A stretch of 42,414 bases of DNA from Armatimonadota bacterium (GTDB lineage Bacteria; Cloacimonadota; Cloacimonadia; Cloacimonadales; TCS61). The notes under the pieces were generated by a model that ran no database searches, was not told the DNA's origin, and was given only the letters and a program-made list of their open reading frames with translations. Of the stretch, positions 14,251-24,100 are shown piece by piece. Positions within the stretch are counted from its first letter, which is position 1. Each line of letters begins with the position of its first letter. The translations under genes were made by a program, and so were the position numbers. The stretch covers positions 1 to 42,414 of the forward strand of contig JABMPU010000023.1 in assembly GCA_013203665.1 (NCBI GenBank), written 5' to 3'.

Positions 14251-16148
14251 ATTCCGGAATTTTATTTCTTTCTGCTGCTATTGTCATACCGATTTTGATC
14301 TATCTTTTTGCCAAAAAGAAACCACGTAAAATTATTTTCAGCTCCATCAGGTTCATCAAAGAAAGCCAGAAAAAACAGAGAAGAAAAATCAATATTAAAA
14401 ACCTGCTGCTGCTGATTCTGAGAATGTTGATCATTCTTCTCACAATTCTGGCAATCTCCCGTCCGGCTTTAAAAGCTCCCTTTCTCGATAAAGGTAACCT
14501 GCATCCGCAAACTGCCATTGCCCTAATCATAGATAATTCCTATAGTATGGACTACCTCATCGATACTCAAACCGAACTGGAAAAGGCAAAATCCATTTTC
14601 TCTGAAATCAATGAAATAATCTCCAAAGATGATATTACTTTGATCCTGACTTTAAATAAAGATTGGAACACTCTTAACGGAAACCTGATCTATGGCAAAA
14701 TACCTGAAGACCTGGTTGCCAATATTTCCATCACTCCGCAGGCTCAACCATTGAAAGAGGTTTTTGCTTTAGCTTCCCGAAAATTGAAAGAGAGCCATCT
14801 TCCCAACCAGGAAATCTATTTTATCACAGATTTTCAAGATCAAGAGCTGCCGGAAAAAATTGATATTCCCTGGTTTTTCATTCCCACAACCGAGCTCGAA
14901 AACAAGAATAATATCAGTTGCCAGAATGTACAATTAACAGCAGAACTGACAAAAAGAACATTTCAAAAAATCCTCTCTTTCGAAGTCGTGAATCATGCTG
15001 ATTTTTCCCAGCAGGATATCATTTGTCAGCTCTTTTTGGAAGGACACACCACTTCTGAAAAAGTGGTTGATCTCCAGACATATCAAAGAAAAAAGGAGAC
15101 TTTTGCTATCAACCTTGAAAAGTCAGGCTGGCATTCCGGTTATGTTCAGGTTAAGAATGAAAGACTGCCTTTTGATAACCGCAATTATTTTAGTTTTTTT
15201 TACAATCTTTCTCCCAAAATTGCTGTCATTTCAGATGCAAATGAGCTTCCCATTCCTTTGCAGACAATCCTGGAAATTTACACAAATAATCCTGAAAATA
15301 TTAAGATTTTCTCTACAGAAAACCTGAATTATGAAACTCTGAAAGATTTTGAAAATATCATTGTTTTTAAGAAGCAAACTCTCTCTACAAAACTTGAGTT
15401 TATTTTGGACAAACTGCAAAAGAATAAAAAAGGAATCCTCTTTATTGCAGATAGAAATCTTTCTGAGGAATGGCAAAATTATCTGGGAAATTTATTCTCT
15501 GTTAAATTCGAGGAATTCCATCATTTTGATAAAAACCTGAAAGTTAGCTTTATCAATAAATTTCATCCCATTACCAACCTTTTGGAAGCTTCGCAAAATA
15601 TTACTTTCAATGATATCTGGAAAATATCATCATCTGCGGATGTGCTTTTGCAAGCTCAGGAATTTCCATTAGCTCTGGAAAAAGACAAAATCTGTCTCTG
15701 GCTGTTTGATATCGAAGGTTTGCAAAATCCCTTTGTCCTCAATTCCTCATTTCCGGTTTTTGCTTATAATTGCCTGCAATTTCTATGTTCCGAGATTAAT
15801 CAAAATATTGCTCTTAAAGTAGGCAGCAAAATCAAATTGGATTCACCTTTTATAGAATTACCTTCCGGAAACACCATCCAAACCAATGAACAATATTTTA
15901 TCTGCTCATCTGCTGGAATTTACAAACTGGATAATAGACTCGCAAGTATAAATTTAGATTACACTGAAAGCGATTTTAAAAGGATTACAACCTCTCCTAT
16001 CAAACACCTAAAATTATTAGGTTCGGATTGGAAAAAGCACATTCTGCAAACACGTTACGGCTTTGAAATCTGGAAAATTCTTTTAATTTTAGTTCTCCTG
16101 CTTTTTGCCCTGGAAATGCTGCTCATCAAAAAAGAAGAAGGCAAGTAA
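14235..16148 (+). CDS. BatA-like membrane protein with von Willebrand-type region
   Basis: A 637-residue protein with the BatA N-terminal double-membrane domain: an N-terminal helix (FLNSGILFLSAAIVIPILIYLF), a basic stretch (KKKPRKIIFSSIRFIKES) and a second helix (LLLLILRMLIILLTILAIS). A von Willebrand factor A-like region follows, starting TAIALIIDNSYSMDY near residue 91, with D-x-S-x-S as the MIDAS-type start. A long beta-rich part and a last membrane helix (ILLILVLLLFALEMLLI) close it. Such proteins occur in Bat/aerotolerance operons but also singly in this group of bacteria; the role is not known. The ATG lies within the previous gene (16-base overlap). No terminator was seen after it. 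Confidence 0.8.
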   Translation: MFSFLNSGILFLSAAIVIPILIYLFAKKKPRKIIFSSIRFIKESQKKQRRKINIKNLLLLILRMLIILLTILAISRPALKAPFLDKGNLHPQTAIALIIDNSYSMDYLIDTQTELEKAKSIFSEINEIISKDDITLILTLNKDWNTLNGNLIYGKIPEDLVANISITPQAQPLKEVFALASRKLKESHLPNQEIYFITDFQDQELPEKIDIPWFFIPTTELENKNNISCQNVQLTAELTKRTFQKILSFEVVNHADFSQQDIICQLFLEGHTTSEKVVDLQTYQRKKETFAINLEKSGWHSGYVQVKNERLPFDNRNYFSFFYNLSPKIAVISDANELPIPLQTILEIYTNNPENIKIFSTENLNYETLKDFENIIVFKKQTLSTKLEFILDKLQKNKKGILFIADRNLSEEWQNYLGNLFSVKFEEFHHFDKNLKVSFINKFHPITNLLEASQNITFNDIWKISSSADVLLQAQEFPLALEKDKICLWLFDIEGLQNPFVLNSSFPVFAYNCLQFLCSEINQNIALKVGSKIKLDSPFIELPSGNTIQTNEQYFICSSAGIYKLDNRLASINLDYTESDFKRITTSPIKHLKLLGSDWKKHILQTRYGFEIWKILLILVLLLFALEMLLIKKEEGK

Positions 16149-16715
16149 TTGCTGGAAAACTCAAGTTTGCCCAAATTGACTATTTTCTGAAAAGGCTCCA
16201 TGATTTATTAATTGAAACTTTTTTTGTGTCCCCTTTGGTAAACACTTTTGTCAAAATGGCACATTTTATAAATAATATATTTTCACACTTTACTCAGCTA
16301 TAATCATATTTCCTGAAACTTCTGCCCCCCTTCTATATACTAAATTACAATCACAACTTTTCATGAATTAATTATTTATTTCATAATGTTAAATTATTTT
16401 ATATTTGACACTTAGATTTAGTATTACCAACTTTGGCATTGTTAATTTTAAGGTTAAATTTGTATTCATATTGAACGAAAACATTTGAACTCCTACGAAA
16501 CTGGAAATATCTGATGAATAATGACGTATAAAAAAATTCGTATGCCCTACCGATTGAGGAGCAACTTGTCTGGCTTAGTCGGATCCACGAACTTTTTATG
16601 AGTCTAAATGGAATATTTATCTGCCTTAGGAGAATCCGCGATCTTGTCGGGGATACAATCTTTGAACATAACAGAGGTATACAAAAAGGATAAGAAAAAA
16701 AGTGGAGATAAAAAA
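16149..16715. other. intergenic region before the PKD-paralogue array
   Basis: A 567-base AT-rich gap with no supported gene. A TTGACA is present at 16405-16410 without a convincing -10 box. An open frame from 16608 runs into the next gene, but its first 36 residues look non-coding. A GGAG ribosome-binding site lies at 16703-16706. Confidence 0.4.
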
Positions 16716-18128
16716 ATGAAAAATACTAATTTTCTTTTTATATTTGTAATATTTTTAAGTTCAACTTTATTTTCTAGTATCACAAGGGGACCGGAAGTTG
16801 GTGAAATTTATTATATCGGACCAACTGCGACAGGAGAGGGCATTTACCATTCTACCGACTTCGGACAAACTGCCACCTGTATGGATAGCACGTTGAATAC
16901 AAACATAAACTTTATGAGTATTTGTGCTGATTTGACTCCGGGTGTGCTATATGGTTTCTCTATGCCAGAAAATTTATTCATTTCTTATGATTACGGGCAG
17001 GAAGGAAGTTGGTTGTTTAGAACTTCTAATATCACATATAAATTAAATAGTGGTGTTACAGCAGGTTTTTTATATAACGGCTTCTGGAAGCATAGTGATG
17101 ATTATGGATTTAATTTTATTCAGCATTCCTATAATGGATATTTTGGTACTTCATCAACTTCAGAAATTGATATCAATCAAAATATTGGATATGTGAAGTC
17201 TTACAGTTATCCAGATATGGACTCGATTTACTTTTTTATTTCGTATGATAACTTTGAAAATTTAGACCTCCAAAAAGTGTTTAACAGTTATGAAGAACCT
17301 ATCGGATCATTAACAAGAGGTTTTTATTCTGGAGAACTTTTTTCGTTCGGAGGAGATCAAAACGAGTTAAGGTATAGTAATGATTATGGTTATTCGTGGG
17401 AAACCAAAAATTCTTTCACCTGCCCAAATTTACCAATAAAAAGTATTGTTGGAGGTAGGCAACCAGGTGAGGTTTATATGCTGGTTGAATATGTACAGCT
17501 AATGCACACAATTCAACACACATACATATATAATAGCCTTGATTATGGAGAAACATTCACTGTATATAATCCATTTTCTTTTGGACCTGAACCATATTTT
17601 GCAAATTTTGAAGCAGAACCCTCTACCGGCACAGCTCCCTTAACTGTTCAATTTACAGATACATCCAGTGGAATAAATAACCAGATCTGGGAATGGGATT
17701 TCGATGGAGACGGTGAAATAGACTCTTATGAGCAGAATCCTGAATTTACATATCAAGAACCTAATACATATACTGTTAGTTTAACAATTTTCTGGGTAGG
17801 TCAATTTGAAATGACAGCTTGGCAGGAAATAATCGTAACAGACGGAAGTTGGATAGATAATTACAAATATTCAATTACAAATTATGAGTTAAATAATTAC
17901 CCCAACCCATTTAATCCAAATACTACGATTTCTTTTTATACAACAGAGTTCATTGAGGACACGGAGATAATAATTTATAATATTAAAGGCCAAAAAATAG
18001 ATGAAATAGAAATCAGCAATCAACAGACATCAGTAAATTGGAACGCTGAAAAATTTTCATCAGGAATTTATCTATACAAGTTGAATATTAAAGACTCACC
18101 AATAAAAAAAATGCTCCTGATGAAATAA
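16716..18128 (+). CDS. secreted PKD-domain protein with sorting domain, paralogue 1 of 3
   Basis: A 470-residue exported protein. I start at the ATG at 16716, with GGAG ten bases before it and a signal peptide after it (MKNTNFLFIFVIFLSSTLFS). The mature N-terminus opens ITRGPEVGEIYYIGPTATGE and is followed by repeated 'YHSTDFGQT', 'SYDYGQEGSW', 'YSNDYGYSW' type strands that look like BNR/sortilin-type propeller blades (to about 290). A PKD domain follows (about 294-385; WEWDFDGDGEIDSYEQNPEF), then the sorting domain from about 394 (NNYPNPFNPNTTISF) to the final KKMLLMK. No catalytic motif is seen; it is probably a surface adhesin or structural protein. The next two genes are its paralogues. 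Confidence 0.85.
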   Translation: MKNTNFLFIFVIFLSSTLFSSITRGPEVGEIYYIGPTATGEGIYHSTDFGQTATCMDSTLNTNINFMSICADLTPGVLYGFSMPENLFISYDYGQEGSWLFRTSNITYKLNSGVTAGFLYNGFWKHSDDYGFNFIQHSYNGYFGTSSTSEIDINQNIGYVKSYSYPDMDSIYFFISYDNFENLDLQKVFNSYEEPIGSLTRGFYSGELFSFGGDQNELRYSNDYGYSWETKNSFTCPNLPIKSIVGGRQPGEVYMLVEYVQLMHTIQHTYIYNSLDYGETFTVYNPFSFGPEPYFANFEAEPSTGTAPLTVQFTDTSSGINNQIWEWDFDGDGEIDSYEQNPEFTYQEPNTYTVSLTIFWVGQFEMTAWQEIIVTDGSWIDNYKYSITNYELNNYPNPFNPNTTISFYTTEFIEDTEIIIYNIKGQKIDEIEISNQQTSVNWNAEKFSSGIYLYKLNIKDSPIKKMLLMK

Positions 18129-18142
18129 TCTGCAAGATTTAA

Positions 18143-18173
18143 CCCGTATGGAATAGAATTTGATTCCACAGGG
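18143..18173. repeat. CCC...GGG palindrome, copy D (diverged)
   Basis: CCC, then TGGAAT and ATTCCA arms around an 8-base centre, then GGG, in the gap between paralogues 1 and 2. The outline (CCC, a short A/T-rich inverted arm, GGG) resembles copies A-C near the start of the window, but the arms differ. Confidence 0.4.
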
Positions 18174-18185
18174 TAAACAGGATAA

Positions 18186-18210
18186 ATTCTTTTAAAATAA
18201 TCTAAGGAGG
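18186..18210 (+). repeat. copied gene end plus ribosome-binding site (matches 21136-21160)
   Basis: These 25 bases are identical to 21136-21160. At the second place they are the last codons of paralogue 3 (ending L-K, stop TAA) plus the AAGGAGG ribosome-binding site of the next gene. Here they lie outside any gene, just before paralogue 2, and again provide its AAGGAGG. They look like a remnant of a gene end left by tandem duplication of a unit consisting of gene end, ribosome-binding site and next gene. Confidence 0.6.
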
Positions 18211-18218
18211 AAGATACG

Positions 18219-19643
18219 ATGAAAAAAACTATTTTACTTTTTATATTTGTAACATTTATAAGCTCAATTTTATTTGCAGATGGAATTATAACGAGAGGTC
18301 CCGATATTGGGGAGTTTTATTTGAGAGGACCTACCGTAACAAGTAATTATAGTGGATTATATTATTCAACTGATTTTGGAGAGACAATAACATTGAAAGA
18401 TAGTATTTCTAACTTTATGCATATTGTTGCAGATATAACACCTGGAGTTTTATACTATGTAACAATGCAAGAAGCGTTATATATTTCTTACAATTATGGA
18501 GATCAAGGTAGTTGGCAATACAGAAATAATGGTGTAAAAAAAGAAATTAGCAGCGGAAGAATGGATGGTGAAATTTACTCTAGTTTTTCTAAACATAGTG
18601 AAGATTACGGATTAAACTTTATAACTCATTCTTATATCGGATATTTTGGTAATAAGATTGATGTTGAAATTGATAATGAAGATGATATTGGATATGTTAT
18701 CGTATATAGTTCTTCCGTTCCAGATTCTCAATATCTCCTTATTTCTTATGATAATTTTGAAAATTTAGAATTACAAAAAGATTTTAGTTTTCATTGGAGT
18801 GATTATAGTAATTTGAGTAGGGGTTATTTAGAAGGTGAACTTTTTTTATGCAACCAAGTAGAAAATGAATTATATTTCAGTAATGATTATGGAGAAAATT
18901 GGACATTAAAAAATACATTTAGTTGTCCTGATCTTCCAATTAAAAGCATTGTAGGAGGAAGGCAACCAGGGGAGTTATATCTTTATATAGTTTATACTCA
19001 ACTTATGGGCTTAATTAAACATATCTATATTTTCCACAGTTTAGATTATGGTGAAACATTTACAATTTATCATCCTTTTTCTTATGGACCACCAGCATAT
19101 TATGCTAACTTTGAAGCAGATACTACAGCTGGCATAGCACCGTTAACAGTTCAATTTACAGATTTATCAAGTGGATATGATATTCAAAGTTGGAAGTGGG
19201 ATTTTGATAATGACGGTGTAATAGATTCTTATGAACAGAATCCTGAATATACTTATCAAGATACAGGTTATTATTCAGTTAGATTGCATATCACCATTGG
19301 TGGCGGTATAGGAGAAGAAGCGTACGCTCTTAGAGAAGATTATATTCACGTTACTGATGGAAGCGGAGCAGAAAATTACGAGTTAGAAATTTTGAATTTC
19401 GAATTATCTAACTATCCTAATCCTTTCAACCCCGAAACTGCAATAAAATATATTCTTCCTGAAAGTATAGAAGAAAGTAATATTCTAATATACAACATTA
19501 AGGGACAATTAATAGAAACTTTGCCGATTGATAATAAAGAATCTTCAGTAAACTGGAAACCTAAGCACTGTTCGTCGGGAATATATTTTTATAAAATTGA
19601 AAATGATAAATCAAATATAAAAAAAATGATACTTATAAAATAG
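18219..19643 (+). CDS. secreted PKD-domain protein with sorting domain, paralogue 2 of 3
   Basis: A 474-residue exported protein with signal peptide MKKTILLFIFVTFISSILFA and the same layout as its neighbour: ITRGPDIGEFYLRGPT at the mature N-terminus, propeller-like strands (YYSTDFGET, YFSNDYGENW, HSLDYGETF), the shared segment SIVGGRQPGELYLYIVYTQLM near 245-265, a PKD domain from about 294 (WKWDFDNDGVIDSYEQNPEY) and a sorting domain from about 398 (NYPNPFNPETAIKY) to KKMILIK. AAGGAGG at 18204-18210 fixes the start. By eye it uses more A/T-ending codons than the peptidase genes at 2922-8822. Confidence 0.85.
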   Translation: MKKTILLFIFVTFISSILFADGIITRGPDIGEFYLRGPTVTSNYSGLYYSTDFGETITLKDSISNFMHIVADITPGVLYYVTMQEALYISYNYGDQGSWQYRNNGVKKEISSGRMDGEIYSSFSKHSEDYGLNFITHSYIGYFGNKIDVEIDNEDDIGYVIVYSSSVPDSQYLLISYDNFENLELQKDFSFHWSDYSNLSRGYLEGELFLCNQVENELYFSNDYGENWTLKNTFSCPDLPIKSIVGGRQPGELYLYIVYTQLMGLIKHIYIFHSLDYGETFTIYHPFSYGPPAYYANFEADTTAGIAPLTVQFTDLSSGYDIQSWKWDFDNDGVIDSYEQNPEYTYQDTGYYSVRLHITIGGGIGEEAYALREDYIHVTDGSGAENYELEILNFELSNYPNPFNPETAIKYILPESIEESNILIYNIKGQLIETLPIDNKESSVNWKPKHCSSGIYFYKIENDKSNIKKMILIK

Positions 19644-19695
19644 TCCGGCTTCGTCCAGAACGCTTTCGGGACGCCGTGACAGGGAGGAAAGAAAG

Positions 19696-21150
19696 ATGTT
19701 AAAAACTTTGTTTAATCCCGATTCATCGGGGAAAAAGATTTGTTTCATTGCAATAGCAATAATATTTACGAGCACATTACTATTTGCAGATCATAAAATA
19801 ACTAGAGGACCGGATATTGGTGAAATATACTTTATTGGTCCCACAGCAACTACTGAAGAAGGTTTATACCATTCCACTAATTTTGGAGAAACTGCTGTTT
19901 GTGTGGATAGTATAAATATGGTTGCCAGGATTTGTGCAGACAGAACAACAGGTTCGATTTATAAGATCGATCATTCTACTAATATGTTCTATTCCAATAA
20001 TTATGGACAATTTGGTAGTTGGGTATTTAGAACTTCAGAGGGTTCTTATGAAATCGAAAGCGGACGAAATGAAGGTGAGATATTTAAAGGGCCTGGAATG
20101 AGTAGTAATGATTATGGTTATACTTTTACTCAACATTCTTTGAATGGTTGTTTTTGTAGTATTAAGGCATTTGAAATTGTAAATCAAGACTCTATAGGTT
20201 ATATTCTTGGTGATATATATGGTATTCTCGATTCATTATTCCTTCTAATATCTTATGATAATTTTGAAAATTTAGAACTTCAGTATGCTTTTGATTTTTA
20301 TTGGTCTAATAAGATATCTTTAAGCCGTGGAACCGAAATAGGTGAATTATTTTTGTATAAAAAAACAATTTATGGAGAAGAAAAAGAATTATTTTATAGC
20401 AACGATTATGGACAAACTTGGGAATTAAAAAATACCTTCAATTGCCCAAATTTACCAATTTGCGGTATTGTGGGTGGCAGACAACCAGGTGAATTATTTA
20501 TGAATATTGAGTATGTTCAACTTATGAGTCAAATTAAACATACTTATATTTACCATAGCTTAGACTATGGCGAGACATTTAATGTTTATCATCCTTTTAG
20601 TTATGGAGATGAGCCTATATATGCTAATTTTGAAGCGACACCAACCGAAGGCTCAGTACCTTTAGCTGTCCAGTTTACAGATCTATCCAATGGTGATGTG
20701 GCATCAACCTGGAAATGGGATTTCCAAAATGACGGAATTATAGATTCTTACGAGCAGAATCCTGAATATACCTATCAGGATACCGGTTACTATTCAGTAA
20801 GTTTAACAGTCCATCCGTTAGATTTGAATACTGCTACAAGATATGATTACATTCATGTTACTGAAAATAACGCTTGCGGTGATGAATTAATACAGATTTC
20901 TGAAATTGAATTAAGCAATTCACCTAACCCCTTTAACCCTAAAACAACAATCAGTTACAATATACCCATAAATGTTGAAAATTCGAGAATTGAAATATAT
21001 AACATAAAAGGGCAATTAGTAGATAAAATGGCAGTCAGCAGACAGCATTCAGCAGTTAGCTGGAATCCAAAGGATTTATCTTCTGGCATTTATCTTTATA
21101 AACTAAATTTATCAAACTCACCAGTAAAAAAAATGATTCTTTTAAAATAA
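19696..21150 (+). CDS. secreted PKD-domain protein with sorting domain, paralogue 3 of 3
   Basis: A 484-residue protein. The N-terminus has ten extra residues (MLKTLFNPDSSGKK) before the hydrophobic core ICFIAIAIIFTSTLLFA, so the signal peptide is longer than in the other two. The mature part begins ITRGPDIGEIYFIGPTATTE, followed by the same propeller-like strands, the VGGRQPGELFMNIEYVQLM segment, a PKD domain from about 308 (WKWDFQNDGIIDSYEQNPEY) and a sorting domain from about 409. The sorting motif is SPNPFNPKTTISY, with Ser in place of the usual Tyr. GGGAGG at 19681-19686 is the ribosome-binding site. The 52-base gap before it is GC-richer than its surroundings and contains a weak CGTCC/GGACG hairpin. 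The gap to the C25 gene is only 18 bases, suggesting co-transcription. Confidence 0.85.
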   Translation: MLKTLFNPDSSGKKICFIAIAIIFTSTLLFADHKITRGPDIGEIYFIGPTATTEEGLYHSTNFGETAVCVDSINMVARICADRTTGSIYKIDHSTNMFYSNNYGQFGSWVFRTSEGSYEIESGRNEGEIFKGPGMSSNDYGYTFTQHSLNGCFCSIKAFEIVNQDSIGYILGDIYGILDSLFLLISYDNFENLELQYAFDFYWSNKISLSRGTEIGELFLYKKTIYGEEKELFYSNDYGQTWELKNTFNCPNLPICGIVGGRQPGELFMNIEYVQLMSQIKHTYIYHSLDYGETFNVYHPFSYGDEPIYANFEATPTEGSVPLAVQFTDLSNGDVASTWKWDFQNDGIIDSYEQNPEYTYQDTGYYSVSLTVHPLDLNTATRYDYIHVTENNACGDELIQISEIELSNSPNPFNPKTTISYNIPINVENSRIEIYNIKGQLVDKMAVSRQHSAVSWNPKDLSSGIYLYKLNLSNSPVKKMILLK

Positions 21151-21168
21151 TCTAAGGAGGATTGAAAG

Positions 21169-24100
21169 ATGAAAAAGATCAATTTTGTTTTAGTTATGTT
21201 ATTTGTTTTTATATTTTCTGCTTCAGCAGATGAATGGTTAAATTTTAATGATCGTGGTGAATCGGCACCGATTTATGATGTATCGAATTCGACAAGTTCT
21301 TTGGTGGAATTTGAACTGGAAATACCGGGCATGAAAAGTATAGATGTAGATATCTACAACAGAGTTTACATCCCTGAACATGCCAAAATGGATTCAATTG
21401 GTTTCCCGGAAGTTCCTGTAGTTACTTATTTAATTGCAATACCGGAATGTGATAATGTGAATTTAAATGTGACTTTGTTAGATTCAGTAGTAATCGATAA
21501 CATCACTATTTATCCCGCACCTGAATGGGTGGAAGTGAATAACGGAGATTACACGTATCTCGAAGAACAATTCACGATCAATAGCAGTTTCTACAACAGT
21601 GATGAGTATTTCCCCGGCTATACGGGAGAATTGGTAGAAAAGGGAGCAGTAAGAACCCAGCATTGCATCAGAGTAAAAGTCTATCCTGTGCAGTTTAATC
21701 CAGTGCAGCAGCAGGTTATTGCCTATTCCCGGGTTAATATCGAAATGACTTTCGATAATGCCGTCGGTTCTGTAAATGAAGATGTAGGAATATTCAATGA
21801 AGTTTGCGGCAATGCAATGATCAATTATAATTCCAATGGTTTAAATGCTTCTGTAAGTTGTGGTGCAGGATACAGAGACCCAGGAAGTGTAACCTGGTTA
21901 ACATATTTAGATAGTTTATTTATGGGTTATGGTGGTACACATTGCGATTATTTAATAATTACTCATGAAGAATTTTGGTATAATGATAATTTACAAGCCT
22001 TAGCTGATAAAAGAGATGAATATAATGGATTTGATGTAGTGATTGTTAAAACTGAAGATTTTTTAACTCCAGCTGGTTATCATGATGTAGAACTTAAAAA
22101 TCTCATCAAAAACACCTATGATAATGGATATGCTGATAATACTTTTGACAATAAACTTGGTTATGTAAATTTATTTAGTGATGTAGAACTTGAAACTGGA
22201 GCACAGTATCCCGTACCAACACACGATGAAGGTTACGATGTCTATTTCAGCCAGTTAACGGAGATATGTGGTATGGTGGATGTTTACCCGGATATACTAC
22301 TTGGCAGATGTCCTGTAGATAGTACTGATCAAGTAGCCAATATCTGCCAGAAGATAATAGACTATGAGCCGATAGATATCGGAGCTCCTGGTTATGACGG
22401 CTGGAAGGATAGAATGACATTTCTTGCTGGGGATGTAGTACCATGGGACCATATAAACCAAGGATTAAATATGATTGCTCCTTTTGTTGAAACTTATGAT
22501 ACAACTGTACTAATTGATGAAGCACATTTAAATTCCTTCCCGAATTTTGACGATACAAGATTTTATGATGAAGATAATTTATTGGAACAATATGCAGAAG
22601 GTAATTTGGTTGTTACTTATATGGGACATGGTGGTACACTTGGTTGGGTATGGCCTTCTGGTGGGGGTCTCTATGGATTTAATTATAATCATATTATTGA
22701 TTCTCTATATTATAATAAATTACCTTTTATCTTTAGTATGGCATGCGTCACAGGTGCTTTTCAGTCAGTTGATGACTGCATGGCAGAAAATTTTTTAATA
22801 GCTGATTCAATTAGAGGTTCGATAGGATTTATAGGAGCTTCTATTGGTTCTAATGCAGGTGCTTTTTCTGATTTTGTACCTCACAGTTTCGAAGCTTTTT
22901 CAAAAGATTTAGCAACGTGTGGCGAAATGTTACTTTTAGCGAAACTAAAAACTTCTTGTGATCTATATCGTAATCATTATAATTTATTCGGAGATCCAGC
23001 TTTAAATATACTTTTAGATTCCTTGAATATTGGTGAATGCGATTTAGTATGTTCTCCTTTAGAAATAGACCCGGAAAGCATTGATAATCAAACCCTTATA
23101 ATAACGGCTGGAGTAAAAAATCTAAGTAATATCGATGTTGAAAATGTAGATGTGAAATGTATTCTAAATGAAAGTTATGAACAAACAATAACCATCGATC
23201 TAATTGAAGGAATGCATACAGGAAGTGCAGTATTTAATTATGATATCAGCTCAACCTTTCCAACCACTTTTACAGTTGAGATTATTGCAGATCCGGATAG
23301 TTTAATTGCAGAGAGAAATGAAAATAATAATGAAGCTGAAACAGAATACGATTATTATTGTTTCCAGAATGGATTTCCTGCTGTAGTGAATAAATCTGTG
23401 AATACGGCATGCGTTCCATCATATAATGATAATTACATTATTTTAGATGGTATGAAAATTTCTACATCCGGTGAAATAATCTGGTATTGGGAAATTGATC
23501 TTCCACAATTTAGTCATGCTATACCAATATATGATGGTGATTCTTATGATTATATAGCATCAACTACTCAATATCATTTATATAGAATTGAGGGTGATAA
23601 TGGTGACGAGGTCAATACATACGTTGTTAATGGTGGAGACGAGGTGTTTTGTTATTTTTGTTTAGGAGACTTAAATAATGATGGAGAATATGAACTTGTT
23701 GCTGCATATAAAGATAATTTACAAACATTTTATTTTACAGATGTTGTTATATTTGATTTAGATGGTATTTTATTAACACCTGGTCCAATTCCGATTAATT
23801 ATATAAAGGATATAGCTATTGGAGACGGGAATAATGATGGCAAAAACGAGATATATATATTAAGATGCGCCGATGAGTATGGGGTTGCGAAAGTTGAGAA
23901 ATATGATTATGATGATGGGGTATTAACTCTTATCGATGAAGTTAATTTATATCCAAATGTTCTCAAAGATTTTGCACTTGATGATTTTAATGATGATGGT
24001 GAATTGGACTGCGTAATATTTTCAGAAAATAATGTAACTATATTGAACTGCAGTGATCTTAACTCACACCCACTCGCTGAAATTAGTTTAACACCCGGTA

